Source: DASPRG01 sp963796125
GTDB lineage: Bacteria; Nitrospirota; Thermodesulfovibrionia; Thermodesulfovibrionales; SM23-35
Reading direction: 5' to 3'
NCBI GenBank assembly: GCA_963796125.1
Contig: CAWCKM010000023.1
Location: 1-41,840 of the forward strand
Length of the DNA stretch: 41,840 nucleotides
Below, piece by piece: positions 7,510-16,856 of the stretch (positions are counted from its first letter, which is position 1; each line of letters begins with the position of its first letter). The position numbers were made by a program, and so were the translations under genes. The notes under the pieces were generated by a model. The model ran no database searches, was not told the DNA's origin, and worked only from the letters and a program-made list of their open reading frames with translations.

Positions 7510-8181
7510 ATGAGTATTGAGACAAGTCTTCTTCTGCTCGAATCGGTGTTGCTCATAGTTACCGTCATACTCCTTCTTTTCAGCTTAAGGGAAGGCAGGG
7601 GAAGGAGAAATCTTTTGTTGGAAGTTGAAAAGGCAACAAAGGTACTTACACGTCAGGAATACTTCCTTACTGTTACTGATTCCATGATGGACGCAAAGTC
7701 TGAAGTCATCGGGTTCATTACCGGAAGACTCCCGACAGGAGGCGATAAAAAAAGGACACGGGAGATCATAACTCACATCGAACGGTTGACAGGAAGAGGA
7801 GTTAGTGTCAAATACCTCCTCCCGAAGTTTCATGACAGAGCTCACATCGCTTCTCTTTACAAAAAGGCCGGGGCAGATATACGCTTCGGGAGCTGCCCTG
7901 TTGTCTATGACCTGCGTTATATTGTTGTTGATAACAGTCTTGCTGTAATCGGTCTGCCTGAAAGTACAGGTGAAAAGGAGGCTACAAGGAAAGGTTACAG
8001 GATTCCATCAGAAGGACTTGCGACAATACTCAAAGAATATTTTTACCGGTGCTGGGAGAAAAACATGAGCTATGATGAATATCTCAGGGAGGTAATAAAA
8101 CAGACAGGTGCTCCGCTTAAGACACTTGCAAGTGAACTTCAGATAGACGAAGAAGAGATTGAAAGGCTTTCACAGGTATAG
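7510..8181 (+). CDS. Membrane-anchored protein with a PLD/TrmB-like C-terminal domain
   Basis: 223 residues: one N-terminal transmembrane helix (LLLLESVLLIVTVILLLFSL), then a cytoplasmic domain. It reads ...AKSEVIGFITG, a basic helix, GRGVSVKYLLPKF, and then AGADIRFGSCPVVYDLRYIV with VDNSLAVIGLPES. The order 'GVxVKYLLP ... GADIRxG ... DLRYIVVDN' resembles the regulatory domain shared by phospholipase D-like and TrmB proteins, but no HKD catalytic pair is seen. A C-terminal helix (LASELQIDEEEIERLSQV) is helix-turn-helix-like. It ends 2 bases before the phosphatase-family gene, so the two are co-transcribed. Function unknown. Confidence 0.6.
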   Translation: MSIETSLLLLESVLLIVTVILLLFSLREGRGRRNLLLEVEKATKVLTRQEYFLTVTDSMMDAKSEVIGFITGRLPTGGDKKRTREIITHIERLTGRGVSVKYLLPKFHDRAHIASLYKKAGADIRFGSCPVVYDLRYIVVDNSLAVIGLPESTGEKEATRKGYRIPSEGLATILKEYFYRCWEKNMSYDEYLREVIKQTGAPLKTLASELQIDEEEIERLSQV

Positions 8182-8183
8182 TA

Positions 8184-8975
8184 ATGGAAATAGGAACACT
8201 CAGAAAAATAGGGAAGAGGCTCCTGAAAGAAATCCCTCTCGTCCGACAGAGTCCCCTTACTGCCGCAGCCATCGGTGTTGGTGCAGCAGGTGACAAGACT
8301 TTCCTTATAGATAAGAGGGCAGAAGAGATTGTCATCTCTGGTCTTGCTGAATCAGGAGAAGCGCTGACTGTTATTTCTGAAGAGGCCGGTATAAAAGATA
8401 TAATAAGAGGTGGGGGAAGGAAGGCAGTCATAGATCCGATTGATGGAAGTAAGAATGCAATCTCCGGAATCCCCTTTTACTGCACATCCATTGCTATTGC
8501 AGATGGCAATACAATCGGAGATATTGAACTCGCTTATGTTGTGAATCTCATCAGTGGTGATGAATTCTGGGCAGAGAAGGGTAAGGGTGCCTTCTTAAAC
8601 GACAAGAGAATCTCTGCGCAACAGGATGATATATTCTATCTCATTGCTTACGAGGCGCAGTCTCCCTCCAAAGACATACCGGAGATTATGCCGCTCCTTT
8701 CAAAATCGAGCAAAACCCGGTGTCTTGGTGCTACTGCTCTTGATCTTGCTTATCTCGCCCTTGGTGCGGTCAGCGTCTTTGTTACTCCTTCCCTTTCGAG
8801 AAGTTTTGACTTTGCAGGCGGCTGGCTGCTTGTACGGGAAGCCGGGGGTATTTTTACAGACACAAAAGGTAACAGCATCGGGACTCTTGAAATCAGCCTG
8901 AAAAAAAGTTCCTCTCTTCTTGCGTCAGGAAATAAAAACCTTCACGAAAAGGCACTGAGACTCCTGAACAAATAG
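8184..8975 (+). CDS. Inositol monophosphatase / FBPase family phosphatase
   Basis: 263 residues of the Mg-dependent, Li-sensitive phosphatase superfamily. The metal-binding motifs are VISEEAG (the family 'EE' motif), DPIDGSKNAISGIPFYCTSI (DPxDG(S/T)) and the C-terminal FDFAGGWLLVREAGGIFTD (WDxAAG-like, here FDFAGG). It dephosphorylates inositol-1-phosphate, fructose-1,6-bisphosphate or a related sugar phosphate; the substrate cannot be read from sequence. The N-terminus resembles the dual-specificity IMPase/FBPase group of archaea and deep-branching bacteria. It is the second gene of a tight pair with the membrane-anchored protein upstream. Confidence 0.88.
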   Translation: MEIGTLRKIGKRLLKEIPLVRQSPLTAAAIGVGAAGDKTFLIDKRAEEIVISGLAESGEALTVISEEAGIKDIIRGGGRKAVIDPIDGSKNAISGIPFYCTSIAIADGNTIGDIELAYVVNLISGDEFWAEKGKGAFLNDKRISAQQDDIFYLIAYEAQSPSKDIPEIMPLLSKSSKTRCLGATALDLAYLALGAVSVFVTPSLSRSFDFAGGWLLVREAGGIFTDTKGNSIGTLEISLKKSSSLLASGNKNLHEKALRLLNK

Positions 8976-8984
8976 TTCGACACA

Positions 8985-9974
8985 TCATGCATCATGTACT
9001 GTGGATTCTTCTTCGGATTGAGCCTGAGATGAAGGAACTTCAGCAACATGCTCACCCGGAACCTCTTGTGGCACTTCTGTGGAATAGTAGTAGGCAAATA
9101 AAGCAGCTATAATTGACAAGCCGATGTATGTTTGAAAGGCAGAAGAGATGATCTGATATGGAAAAGAAAGGATAGGACCTATCACAGGGAGCAAGTTAAA
9201 TGGATAGCCAAGAAGTACCAGGAGAAAGCTTACAAAGATATATCCCCCGAAAAGTAAAGCGTAGAGCCAGAATGCATTCGGGTGTCTCACAACGTAATAT
9301 GCAGCCTCCCTGAGGGATTTCATTGGTCTGAAGTTTTTTATAACAAGGACAGCAACTCCATACATGGTTATCGAAAGGATTCCAAGGAAAAGGATAAGGG
9401 CAATAATGATCAGGAGCAGAGAAAAAAAGAGGCTGAGGAAGAGTGCAAGTGTTGAATCCTGACTCTTCACCAAGGTTACCAATGCCATTACCCCGCCTCC
9501 CAGGATTCCGAGTATAAAAGCAGCAGCAATAAGAATAATGCCTACTATGGATGTAAAACCGAGCATGGGCAGAAAAAGCCTCTTCGCCTCAGAAAAAAAT
9601 ATAGGCATGCTGAATTTCAGGGTTTTGTCTACCAGCGCCCTTCCAATTACTCCAACAGAACCTGCGAAGACATAAATACTGAATATGGCAGCCAGGATAA
9701 TATAGGTCAGAAGACCACCTGCAACAATAAGGACAAGTCCGAAATACCTCGACAGGATATCAGATGATCCTTTAAACAATCTGATGATATCCTCTATCCG
9801 TGCGATCCCGGTAAGATCAATGCTGAATATGACAAAAGCTATCGCAAGTGGTATGCCGACAAAAACAAAAAACCCGATTCCGCTGAGGATTACCATGCCT
9901 AATTGAACGAGCAAAAGCTGCCAGATTCTGTGCATTACCCTGAATCCCTCTTTTATGACTTCGATGTATCTCAT
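8985..9974 (-). CDS. Polytopic membrane protein of unknown function
   Basis: 329 residues with about six or seven hydrophobic helices (for example LLVQLGMVILSGIGFFVFVG, LVLIVAGGLLTYIILAAIF, LSLFFSLLLIIIALILFLGI). An acidic, Pro/Glu-rich C-terminal tail follows. The amphipathic start YIEVIKEGFRVMHRIWQ and the internal LREAAYYVVRHPNAFWLY are like DUF975/YciC-type and glycerophosphodiesterase membrane domains, but the match is too loose to name. The start codon is followed directly by 'RYIEVIKEG', typical of these proteins. It is transcribed divergently from the FKBP gene. Confidence 0.65.
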   Translation of the reverse strand: MRYIEVIKEGFRVMHRIWQLLLVQLGMVILSGIGFFVFVGIPLAIAFVIFSIDLTGIARIEDIIRLFKGSSDILSRYFGLVLIVAGGLLTYIILAAIFSIYVFAGSVGVIGRALVDKTLKFSMPIFFSEAKRLFLPMLGFTSIVGIILIAAAFILGILGGGVMALVTLVKSQDSTLALFLSLFFSLLLIIIALILFLGILSITMYGVAVLVIKNFRPMKSLREAAYYVVRHPNAFWLYALLFGGYIFVSFLLVLLGYPFNLLPVIGPILSFPYQIISSAFQTYIGLSIIAALFAYYYSTEVPQEVPGEHVAEVPSSQAQSEEESTVHDA

Positions 9975-10049
9975 TTTTAAATTCTGTTATTGTAAGACAA
10001 ATAACCTTCCATTAGCAAAGTGCCAAAAGCAAAGCCAGTACTCCCTTGA

Positions 10050-10079
10050 TTGACAAGTTTCATATAGCAGGCGTATAAT
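10050..10079 (+). promoter_or_regulatory. Near-consensus sigma-70 promoter of the FKBP gene
   Basis: TTGACA at 10050-10055, an 18-base spacer, and TATAAT at 10074-10079. It lies 61 bases ahead of the chosen start codon, so transcription would begin near 10086 and leave a leader of about 55 bases with AAAGGAG before the ATG. Both hexamers are perfect consensus. Confidence 0.85.
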
Positions 10080-10140
10080 TTCAGATTATGCAGATAGAGT
10101 TTCTCTTGAAGTTGACTTCAAAAGAATGAAAGGAGAATGT

Positions 10141-10905
10141 ATGAAACTACGATGGATGGCAGTCTTGGGGATCCTGTTTTTTGCAGGTTATGGGTATGCC
10201 GGAGAAAATGTTGAACTCAAAGATCAAAAGGATAAGGTCAGTTACAGTATAGGTATCAATATTGGAAAAAACTTAAAAAGACAATCTGTTGAAGTTAATC
10301 CGGATGTTCTTCTCCAGGGAATCAAGGATGTACTTTCCGGGGGCAAGACATTGATGACAGAGCAGGAAGTTAATGAAACTATGATGAATTTTCAGAAAGA
10401 CATAATGGCTAAACAGCAGGCACATATGAAAGAACTGGCCGAGAAAAACAAAAAGGAAGGCGAGGCCTTCCTTGTGGAGAACAAGAAAAAAGAAGGTGTC
10501 GTAGCACTGCCAAGTGGTTTACAGTATAAAGTAATCAAGGAAGGTGAAGGTAAGACTCCAACCGCAAATGATATGGTGACAGTCCATTACCGCGGTACCC
10601 TGATTGACGGAAAAGAGTTTGACAGTTCATACACCCGTGGACAGCCTGCAACTTTTCCGGTTAAAGGCGTTATCCCTGGTTTCTCCGAGGCTTTACAACT
10701 AATGAAAGTTGGTTCAAAGTGGCAGCTATTTATCCCTTCAAATATCGCTTATGGTGAACGCGCACCCGGTGATGATATAGGGCCAAATGCTACCCTTATT
10801 TTTGATATTGAACTTCTCTCGATTAAAGAAGTTACAGGTAAAGAAGGGACAATTGAAGAAGAAACGATTGAAGAGGAGACGATACAAGGAGAACCGACTA
10901 AGTAG
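10141..10905 (+). CDS. FKBP-type peptidyl-prolyl cis-trans isomerase (Mip/FkpA-like)
   Basis: 254 residues: signal peptide (MKLRWMAVLGILFFAGYGYA), an N-terminal dimerisation domain (KVSYSIGINIGKNLKRQSVE to the long helix ending KEGEAFLVENK), and a C-terminal FKBP domain. The FKBP signatures are VHYRGTLIDGKEFDSSYTRG, VIPGFSEALQLMKVGSKWQL and IPSNIAYGERAPGDDIGPNA. It catalyses proline isomerisation in the periplasm during protein folding. Start 10141 is chosen over 10126 for the signal peptide and for AAAGGAG 6 bases upstream. The C-terminus ends in an unusual acidic repeat (GTIEEETIEEETIQGEPTK) after the domain. Confidence 0.93.
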   Translation: MKLRWMAVLGILFFAGYGYAGENVELKDQKDKVSYSIGINIGKNLKRQSVEVNPDVLLQGIKDVLSGGKTLMTEQEVNETMMNFQKDIMAKQQAHMKELAEKNKKEGEAFLVENKKKEGVVALPSGLQYKVIKEGEGKTPTANDMVTVHYRGTLIDGKEFDSSYTRGQPATFPVKGVIPGFSEALQLMKVGSKWQLFIPSNIAYGERAPGDDIGPNATLIFDIELLSIKEVTGKEGTIEEETIEEETIQGEPTK

Positions 10906-10910
10906 TTTCT

Positions 10911-11258
10911 AAAGCGCAGCGAGTATTCTGGATTGTTGACAATGGATCTGCCCATCGTGGTAGCAAAGCTATCGAAAGACTACAATCACGATACAGCAAT
11001 CTGGTGCTCGTTCACACTCCGGTACATGCGAGTTGGTTGAATCAGATTGAAATATACTTTTCGATCCTGCAGCGTAAGGCACTTATCCCTAATGACTTCG
11101 GCTCTCTTGATGAACTTCAGGAACGACTACTTCGTTTCCAACACGAATACGAACAGATATCTAAACCGTTTGAATGGAAATTCACCCGAAATGATCTCAA
11201 TATTCTGCTGAACAAAATAAAACAATCATCCGCAAGTGTTGAAAAACAGGCCGCATGA
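10911..11258 (+). pseudogene. C-terminal remnant of an IS630-family transposase
   Basis: The frame reads AQRVFWIVDNGSAHRG, then LVLVHTPVHASWLNQIEIYF, SILQRKALIPNDF and so on to a stop. This is the DDE half of IS630-type transposases: the second Asp lies in VDNGSAHRG and the Glu in LNQIEIYF. The N-terminal DNA-binding half and first catalytic Asp are missing, the left side being cut at the FKBP stop codon. No terminal inverted repeat was recognised. An immobile fossil. Confidence 0.75.
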
Positions 11259-11438
11259 AAATACATTACTGAATTTATAAATCGATGTACTAAGCCTGTC
11301 TGGAGAGGACAGGTGAAAGTTTCTGTTTCAGACCCCTCCCGTACAATACTGGATATGATGATTGATCCGAAACTTGGCGGAGGGATAAGATCAACCACAG
11401 AAAGCAGTCCTGACTTCATCCCTACATCGATTCTTTAG
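11259..11438 (+). pseudogene. Fragment of an AbiEi-type (COG5340) antitoxin
   Basis: In the same frame, directly after the transposase stop, the sequence reads KPVWRGQVKVSVSDPSRTIL followed by DMMIDPKLGGGIRS. The pattern 'V(K)VSDPxRTxxDML(D)DPxLGGGIR' is the hallmark of AbiEi-family antitoxins ('transcriptional regulator of viral defence'). Only this middle segment survives; the winged helix and the C-terminal domain are absent. Its end overlaps the convergent SufB gene by 17 bases. No AbiEii toxin is nearby. Confidence 0.55.
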
Positions 11439-12673
11439 CAGTAGCCTGTATTACCTCTTTTATATTCCTGTCAATAACTTCTGGAAGGTACGGGATATCC
11501 AGATTCAGAAATCCGGAGGTTATCACAGAAACAGCATCTTCTCTGGAAACACCCCTGGACATCAAATACTCAACCTGCTCTTCAGAAATAGGACCTATGG
11601 AGGCTTCATGGGAAAGTTCGGCCTTTAATGCGCCTTCGGATATTAACTGTGGTATTGCAAAAATTTTCCCTGCTTTGGAAAAGACAATTCCACGGCAGTC
11701 AAGGTGAGCCAAACAGTAACCCTTGGTCTTCGCTACCAAATCTCCACGTGCATAGATTACGCTTTCATCTGCGGCAATCGTGCGTGCAACGGATTCACCC
11801 CTGGTATCTTCTCCTTCAAGGATGATGCGTGAACCGAGATCAATGTATGAATCTTTGAGTCCATAGACAACAGTGTTGAATTTGGCAGACGCCCTGTCTC
11901 CTTTGAGATAGGCTACAGGGAAAGCCTGGATTGACTTTACCGGTTTTAAAAGGACATAGTTACTGACAAATGCCCCATCTTCTTCAACAATTGCCCACGT
12001 TCTTGGCCTCACATGAAAATTATCAGCCCAGTTATGGATCATGTGTGAAGAAGAGTTTGCCGCCTTTTTTAATATAGAACTCTGAAATCCCAAGATGTAT
12101 TCCCTCAGCATCTTTTTTAGAGAGAGTACATCCTGTTATTACCTGAAGCTCCGCACCTTCTTCAACAATGATGATGTTGTGAACATTCTGGCTCACGTGA
12201 TTTTCTGCTACCAGAAGGCACGCCTGAACAGGATATTCGAGTTTCTGGTGTGGCAGAACCCTGATGAAGTATCCGTGCGTCATGTTCAGTTCTGCCTGGG
12301 CTGTGTACTTGTCCTGATCAACTGGAACAGCCCTCCAGTAATAGTCTTCCAGCCAGTCATATTTTTGCAGGGCCTCGGTTGTGCTCATTATCTCAAGCTT
12401 ACCTTCATACAGTTTATTCAATCGTTCATAGACAACAGAGTGGTCAACTTGAAGGTATGAACCTGAACGCATCTCTTCCTTTACATCAATGCCGGCCATA
12501 ACTGCAGCTTCCCTTGCTTGCTGAGGTAAGTTTTCAAGACTTTCTATTTTCCCCCTCTCGATATGCTGGTTGTACCGTGAAAGATCTATATCCGGCCCAA
12601 GGGCTGCTTTCTTTTCTCTTGCCTTTTCTGCCCTCTCTCTTATCTCCGAAAAGTAAGTTCTGTCGGTTGACAT
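11422..12673 (-). CDS. sufB: SufB/SufD-like Fe-S scaffold protein, one frameshift
   Basis: Scaffold subunit of the SUF iron-sulfur assembly machinery, partner of SufC. The first part runs from MSTDRTYFSEIRERAEKA to ISEFYIKKGGKLFFTH. The second continues in another frame with MIHNWADNFHVRPRTW to the end. Removing one base at about 12043 restores the family motif 'LxFTMIHNWxxxxxVRPRT' and gives about 417 residues. Typical beta-helix core features are present (VAENHVSQNVHNIIIVEEGA, AELSHEASIGPISEEQVEYL). ATG 12673 has AGGAGG 8 bases upstream. It overlaps the end of sufC by 34 bases. The short N-terminus and single scaffold gene resemble the minimal SufCB systems of anaerobes and archaea. Confidence 0.88.
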
Positions 12674-13401
12674 TGTGCGCACCTCCTGTACCCATGCTTT
12701 TTAATTTCTGAAAGGATATCTCTGGGATTACCTCCACAGATGAGCTTCCCTTCAAAAATCAAGGAACCTTTATCAGCGTTTACAAAATCAAGGATATGAC
12801 CGGTATGAGTAATGATTATTGCGCTTCGTTTTTGCTCTTTCAGTTTATCTTCTTTCCCAAGCAGGGTGGTAATCGCTTCTCCAACGAGCGCGATATTTTC
12901 AAGATCAACACCCGACTCGGGCTCGTCTATGAAAACCAAATCCGGTTTTTGCACCATAAGCTGCAAAAGTTCTGAGCGTTTCATCTCACCGCCTGAGAAA
13001 CCTTCGTTCAGCCCTCTGTCTAAATGATTGAGGAGATTGAGCTTCTCTGCGATTTTCAGAGTTTCTTCTTTGCTCGTTCCGTCTGAAATTATTTCGATGA
13101 ATTTCCTTAATGAAACTCCTCTGACTGTGGGCGGTCTCTGGAAGGAGATGCCAAGACCGAGCCTTGATCTCTCAGAGATGTCCTTTTCAGTGATATCTTC
13201 TCCTTTAAAATATATTCTTCCCTGATCCACTTTATATTTTGGGAATCCCATGAGCGCCATGATAAAAGAAGTCTTTCCGGCACCGTTCGGTCCAAAGAGC
13301 ATATGGACTTCACCATACTTCATGGAGAAATCCACACCCTTTAAAACCTGTTTACCGTCTATTGACAGTGTTAGATTTTCTACTCTTAACATCTCCTGCA
13401 T
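12640..13401 (-). CDS. sufC: SufC Fe-S assembly ATPase
   Basis: 253-residue ABC-type ATPase. Walker A is GPNGAGKTS, the Q-loop region FQRPPTVRGVSL, the signature FSGGEMKRSELLQ, Walker B LVFIDEPESGVD, and the H-loop IIITHTGHILDF. The 'DEPESGVDLEN' form is SufC-typical (the family has DEP(D/E)SGLD). It drives conformational change of the SufB scaffold. The start has GGAGG 8 bases upstream. The first gene of a two-gene operon with SufB and no sufS, sufU or sufE nearby, so sulfur must come from elsewhere. Confidence 0.93.
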   Translation of the reverse strand: MQEMLRVENLTLSIDGKQVLKGVDFSMKYGEVHMLFGPNGAGKTSFIMALMGFPKYKVDQGRIYFKGEDITEKDISERSRLGLGISFQRPPTVRGVSLRKFIEIISDGTSKEETLKIAEKLNLLNHLDRGLNEGFSGGEMKRSELLQLMVQKPDLVFIDEPESGVDLENIALVGEAITTLLGKEDKLKEQKRSAIIITHTGHILDFVNADKGSLIFEGKLICGGNPRDILSEIKKHGYRRCAQCQPTELTFRR

Positions 13402-13527
13402 TGTTTTTTCCTCCTCAATTCTGAAACCAATACTTATTTATTATCTTATTATCTTATTTTCACTATAACGAGAGGCAAGAGTTTAATATTCATGTAAAGA
13501 ATGATTCATCTTTCTGTGAGAAAAATA

Positions 13528-13578
13528 CCTACAAGCAAAGAAGTATAAATCCTACAAAAAAATCAGACAAAGACTGAT
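13528..13578 (+). promoter_or_regulatory. Composite motif copy A upstream of formate dehydrogenase
   Basis: CCTACA at 13528-13533 and again at 13551-13556 (23 bases apart). After 5 bases comes ATCAG (13562-13566), after 7 more CTGAT (13574-13578). The geometry is the same as copy B at 21516-21566 and, for the right half, copy C at 27449-27476. An AT-rich hexamer-like AATAAT follows 22 bases after CTGAT. It lies in the 410-base spacer between sufC and the formate dehydrogenase gene, which holds no other gene. Confidence 0.6.
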
Positions 13579-13670
13579 ACTCACGGTAGTTTTCAGGAGC
13601 AATAATAGTGTAGTGGATAAAAAATTTTCAAAGAAGCAAAGAATGGGAAAAAGTTGAATGACTTATTATC

Positions 13671-13699
13671 TTGACATTATAAGTTATATATAGTATAAA
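13671..13699 (+). promoter_or_regulatory. Near-consensus sigma-70 promoter of the formate dehydrogenase operon
   Basis: TTGACA at 13671-13676, a 17-base spacer, and TATAAA at 13694-13699, in a very AT-rich segment 113 bases ahead of the start codon. Together with motif copy A about 100 bases upstream it suggests two promoters or an activated plus a basal promoter. Confidence 0.8.
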
Positions 13700-13811
13700 T
13701 TTTCATTGCGTTCATGAACTTTATTCATGCAAAAAAGCATATAATTCTTTTTCCTATCAGCGTTGTTTTCCGTAGTAATAATTAAAATTTAGAGAAAGGA
13801 GGGATACGTAT

Positions 13812-16800
13812 ATGAATGTTACCAGAAGAGATTTTATGAAGATCTCAGGGGTAACTGTGGCTGGCGCAGCTCTGAGCCAATTAGGGTTTGACCTTACACC
13901 TGTGCATGCCTATGCTGCTGAGCTCCGAATCAAGGGTGCCAAAGAGACTCCCACCATATGTTGTTACTGTTCGGTGGGATGTGGCATCCTCATTGCCACT
14001 GACAAAACCGGAAAGGTGATTAACAGTGAGGGAGATCCCGATCATCCCATTAGTGAGGGTTCTCTGTGTGCGAAAGGTGCTGCTTCCTACCAGATTGCTG
14101 TCAATGATAATCGTTTGAAAAAAGTCCGCTATCGTGCACCTAACAGTGACAAGTGGAAAGAGGTTAGTTGGGAGTGGGCTCTCGAATGAGATTGCCAAGC
14201 GGATTAAGAAGAGCAGAGATGCAAGCTTCATGGAAAAGAATGCTCAAGGACAGGTAGTAAACAGGTGCAATGGTATTGCCTCAGTTGGAAGTGCAGCGCT
14301 GGATAATGAGGAGTGCTGGCTCTATTCGAAATTCCTCAGGTCACTTGGTCTCGTCTATATCGAGCATCAGGCCCGAATATGACACAGCGCCACTGTAGCG
14401 GCTCTGGGAGAGTCGTTCGGACGTGGTGCAATGACAAACCATTACATTGATTTTAGAAATGCGGACGTCATCCTGAATATGGGGGGTAACGTTGCAGAAA
14501 ACCATCCGGTGTCCTTTAAATGGATTCAGGCTGCAAAGGAAAAAGGAGCGATCTTTATCCATGTAGATCCACGATTTACCCGTACTTCAACGAAAGCTGA
14601 TATATTTGTCAGGCTTCGCTCGGGAACAGATATCGCATTCCTCGGCGGGATGATTAAGTACATCCTTGATAACAATCTCTATGATGAATTCTATGTCAAG
14701 AACTATACGAATGCGTCTTTTATTGTTAGTCCGAAATACAGTTTTGATGACGGACTTTTCTCCGGATATGATCCGAGTAAACGGTCATATGATCAATCAA
14801 CCTGGGCATTAGAAAAGGATGCAAACGGAATTCCTACACGTGACATGACCCTTCAAAATGAGAGGTGTGTCTTCCAGCTTTTGAAAAAACACTACTCACG
14901 CTATACCCTTGAGAAGGTAACGACGATAACCGGGACACCCCAGGAAGACCTTGAAAAGGTGTATAAGGCTTACGGCTCTACAGGAAAGCCTGATAAAGCC
15001 GGCACCGAGCTTTATGCCATGGGATGGACCCAGCATACGGTTGGTGTTCAAAACATCCGTGCAATGTCCATTATTCAGACACTCTTAGGGAACATGGGTA
15101 TTGCAGGTGGAGGTGTCAATGCCCTGAGGGGAGAGTCAAACGTTCAGGGATCAACAGATCAGGCACTGCTTTATCATATAATCCCTGGCTACCTTCCAGC
15201 ACCGCGTTCCCAATGGGCAACCCTCGCAGATTACAATAAAACAACACCCAGCTCAAAAGACCCTCGCAGCGTCAACTGGTGGAAGAACAGACCAAAGTAT
15301 GTAGCAAGTCTCCTGAAGTCTTTTTATGGTGATAAAGCAACAAAGGAGAATGAATTTGGTTATTCCTGGCTTCCTAAATTAGACCCGGCCCAGGATGCTT
15401 CATGGTTGAATCTCTTTGATGAAATGTATAACGGTACATTTAAAGGTTTCTTTGCCTGGGGTATGAATCCGGCATGTTCAGGCGCCAATGCAGGCAAGGT
15501 GCGTCAGGCCTTCGCAAAGCTTGACTGGATGGTCAATGTCAATGTCTTCGATAATGAAACTGGTTCTTTCTGGAAAGGACCAGGTATGGATCCCAAAAAG
15601 ATAAAGACAGAGGTCTTCCAGTTGCCATGCGCTGCTTTCTTGGAAAAAGAAGGAAGCATCAGTAACAGCGGCAGATGGATGCAGTGGAGATGGAAAGCTG
15701 CTAATCCTCCGGGGGATGCCAGACCGGACGGAGATATCATGTATGAGCTTTTTCAGAAAGTTCAGGCACTTTATCAAAAAGACAAAGGTGCTTTTCCAGA
15801 TCCGATCCTCAATCTGAAATGGGATTATGAAACGAATGGTAAATTCGATATCCACACGGTAGCCAAAGATATTAACGGATACTTCTTAGAGGATATCCCT
15901 GAGCATCCTGTGGACAAAAAGGCATATAAAAAGGGAACATTAGTCCCAAGTTTTGTGTTTCTTTTAGATGACGGTAGAACGTCGAGTGGCAACTGGATCT
16001 ACTCTGCCAGTTATACAGAGGCAGGAAATATGGCTGCCCGAAGAAAAAAGACAGATCCAACGGGATTGGGTCTCTATCCGGAGTGGTCATGGGCATGGCC
16101 GGTTAACAGACGTATCATTTATAACCGTGCCTCTGTTGATCTGGAAGGAAAGCCCCGCAATCCAAACAGGGCGTTGCTCAAATGGGATGCTGAGAATAAG
16201 AAATGGGTTGGTGATATTCCCGACGGGCCAGCACCGCCAATGGGTACAGAAGGAGTTTATCCCTTTATCATGAAACCAGATGGCGTTGCTTCTATCTTTG
16301 GCCCTGGCTTAAAGGATGGTCCATTCCCAGAACACTATGAGCCGTTGGAATGCCCAATTGAAAAGAATATCATGTCAAATCAGAGGATTAATCCTGTCAT
16401 TAAGATATTCAAAGGAGGACCGGATACCTTTGCTACTTGTGACCCAAGATATCCTTTTGTGTGTACAACATATAGAGTAACTGAGCACTGGCAGACAGGT
16501 GTTTTGACCCGCTGGCTCCCATGGCTTCTTGAAGCTGAGCCACAGATATTCTGTGAAATGAGTAAAGAGCTGGCAGAAGTAAGAGGTATAAAGAACGGTG
16601 ATAAGGTTATGGTGGAAACTTCTCGGGGCAAAGTAGGAGCGGTAGCCATAGTTACTTCCCGGGTTAAACCTTTCGTAATCGCAGGACAAACGATACATCA
16701 GATAGGGTTACCCTATCACTTTGGTTGGCTCTACCCTAAAGATGGAGGCGATAGTGCCAATTTGCTTACCCCGACAGTTGGTGATCCTAATACAATGATC

Positions 16801-16842
16801 CCGGAAACAAAGGCCTTCATGGCTAATGTTAAAAAGGCATAA
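13812..16842 (+). CDS. fdnG: Formate dehydrogenase alpha subunit, Tat-exported, selenocysteine-containing (one frameshift)
   Basis: Molybdo- or tungstopterin catalytic subunit that oxidises formate in the periplasm, about 1009 residues. It has a Tat signal (TRRDFMKISG) and an N-terminal [4Fe-4S] site (C50, C53, C57, C86 in CCYCSVGCG...SLCAKG). The in-frame TGA at 14380-14382 sits exactly at the Sec site of the family (EHQARI-Sec-HSATVAAL), near residue 190. Family motifs follow: GRGAMTNHYIDFRNADVILN, GMNPACSGANAG, and the C-terminal pterin-binding domain ending near 16842. One extra base at about 14184 (between EWAL and NEIAKRI) breaks the frame; without it the protein is full length. AAAGGAGG precedes the ATG. 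The beta subunit follows 14 bases downstream; no cytochrome gamma subunit is present, as in soluble FdhAB enzymes. Confidence 0.93.
14383..14429 (+). promoter_or_regulatory. SECIS element for UGA decoding
   Basis: Immediately after the TGA, GCGCCAC (14387-14393) pairs with GTGGTGC (14423-14429). Inside, CGGCTCT (14399-14405) pairs with AGAGTCG (14409-14415) around a GGG loop. The two stacked 7-bp stems (each with one G-U) put the apical hairpin 16 bases past the UGA, the position at which SelB binds in bacterial SECIS elements. The order and coding residues parallel E. coli fdnG. Confidence 0.8.
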
Positions 16843-16856
16843 GGAGGTGATATAGA

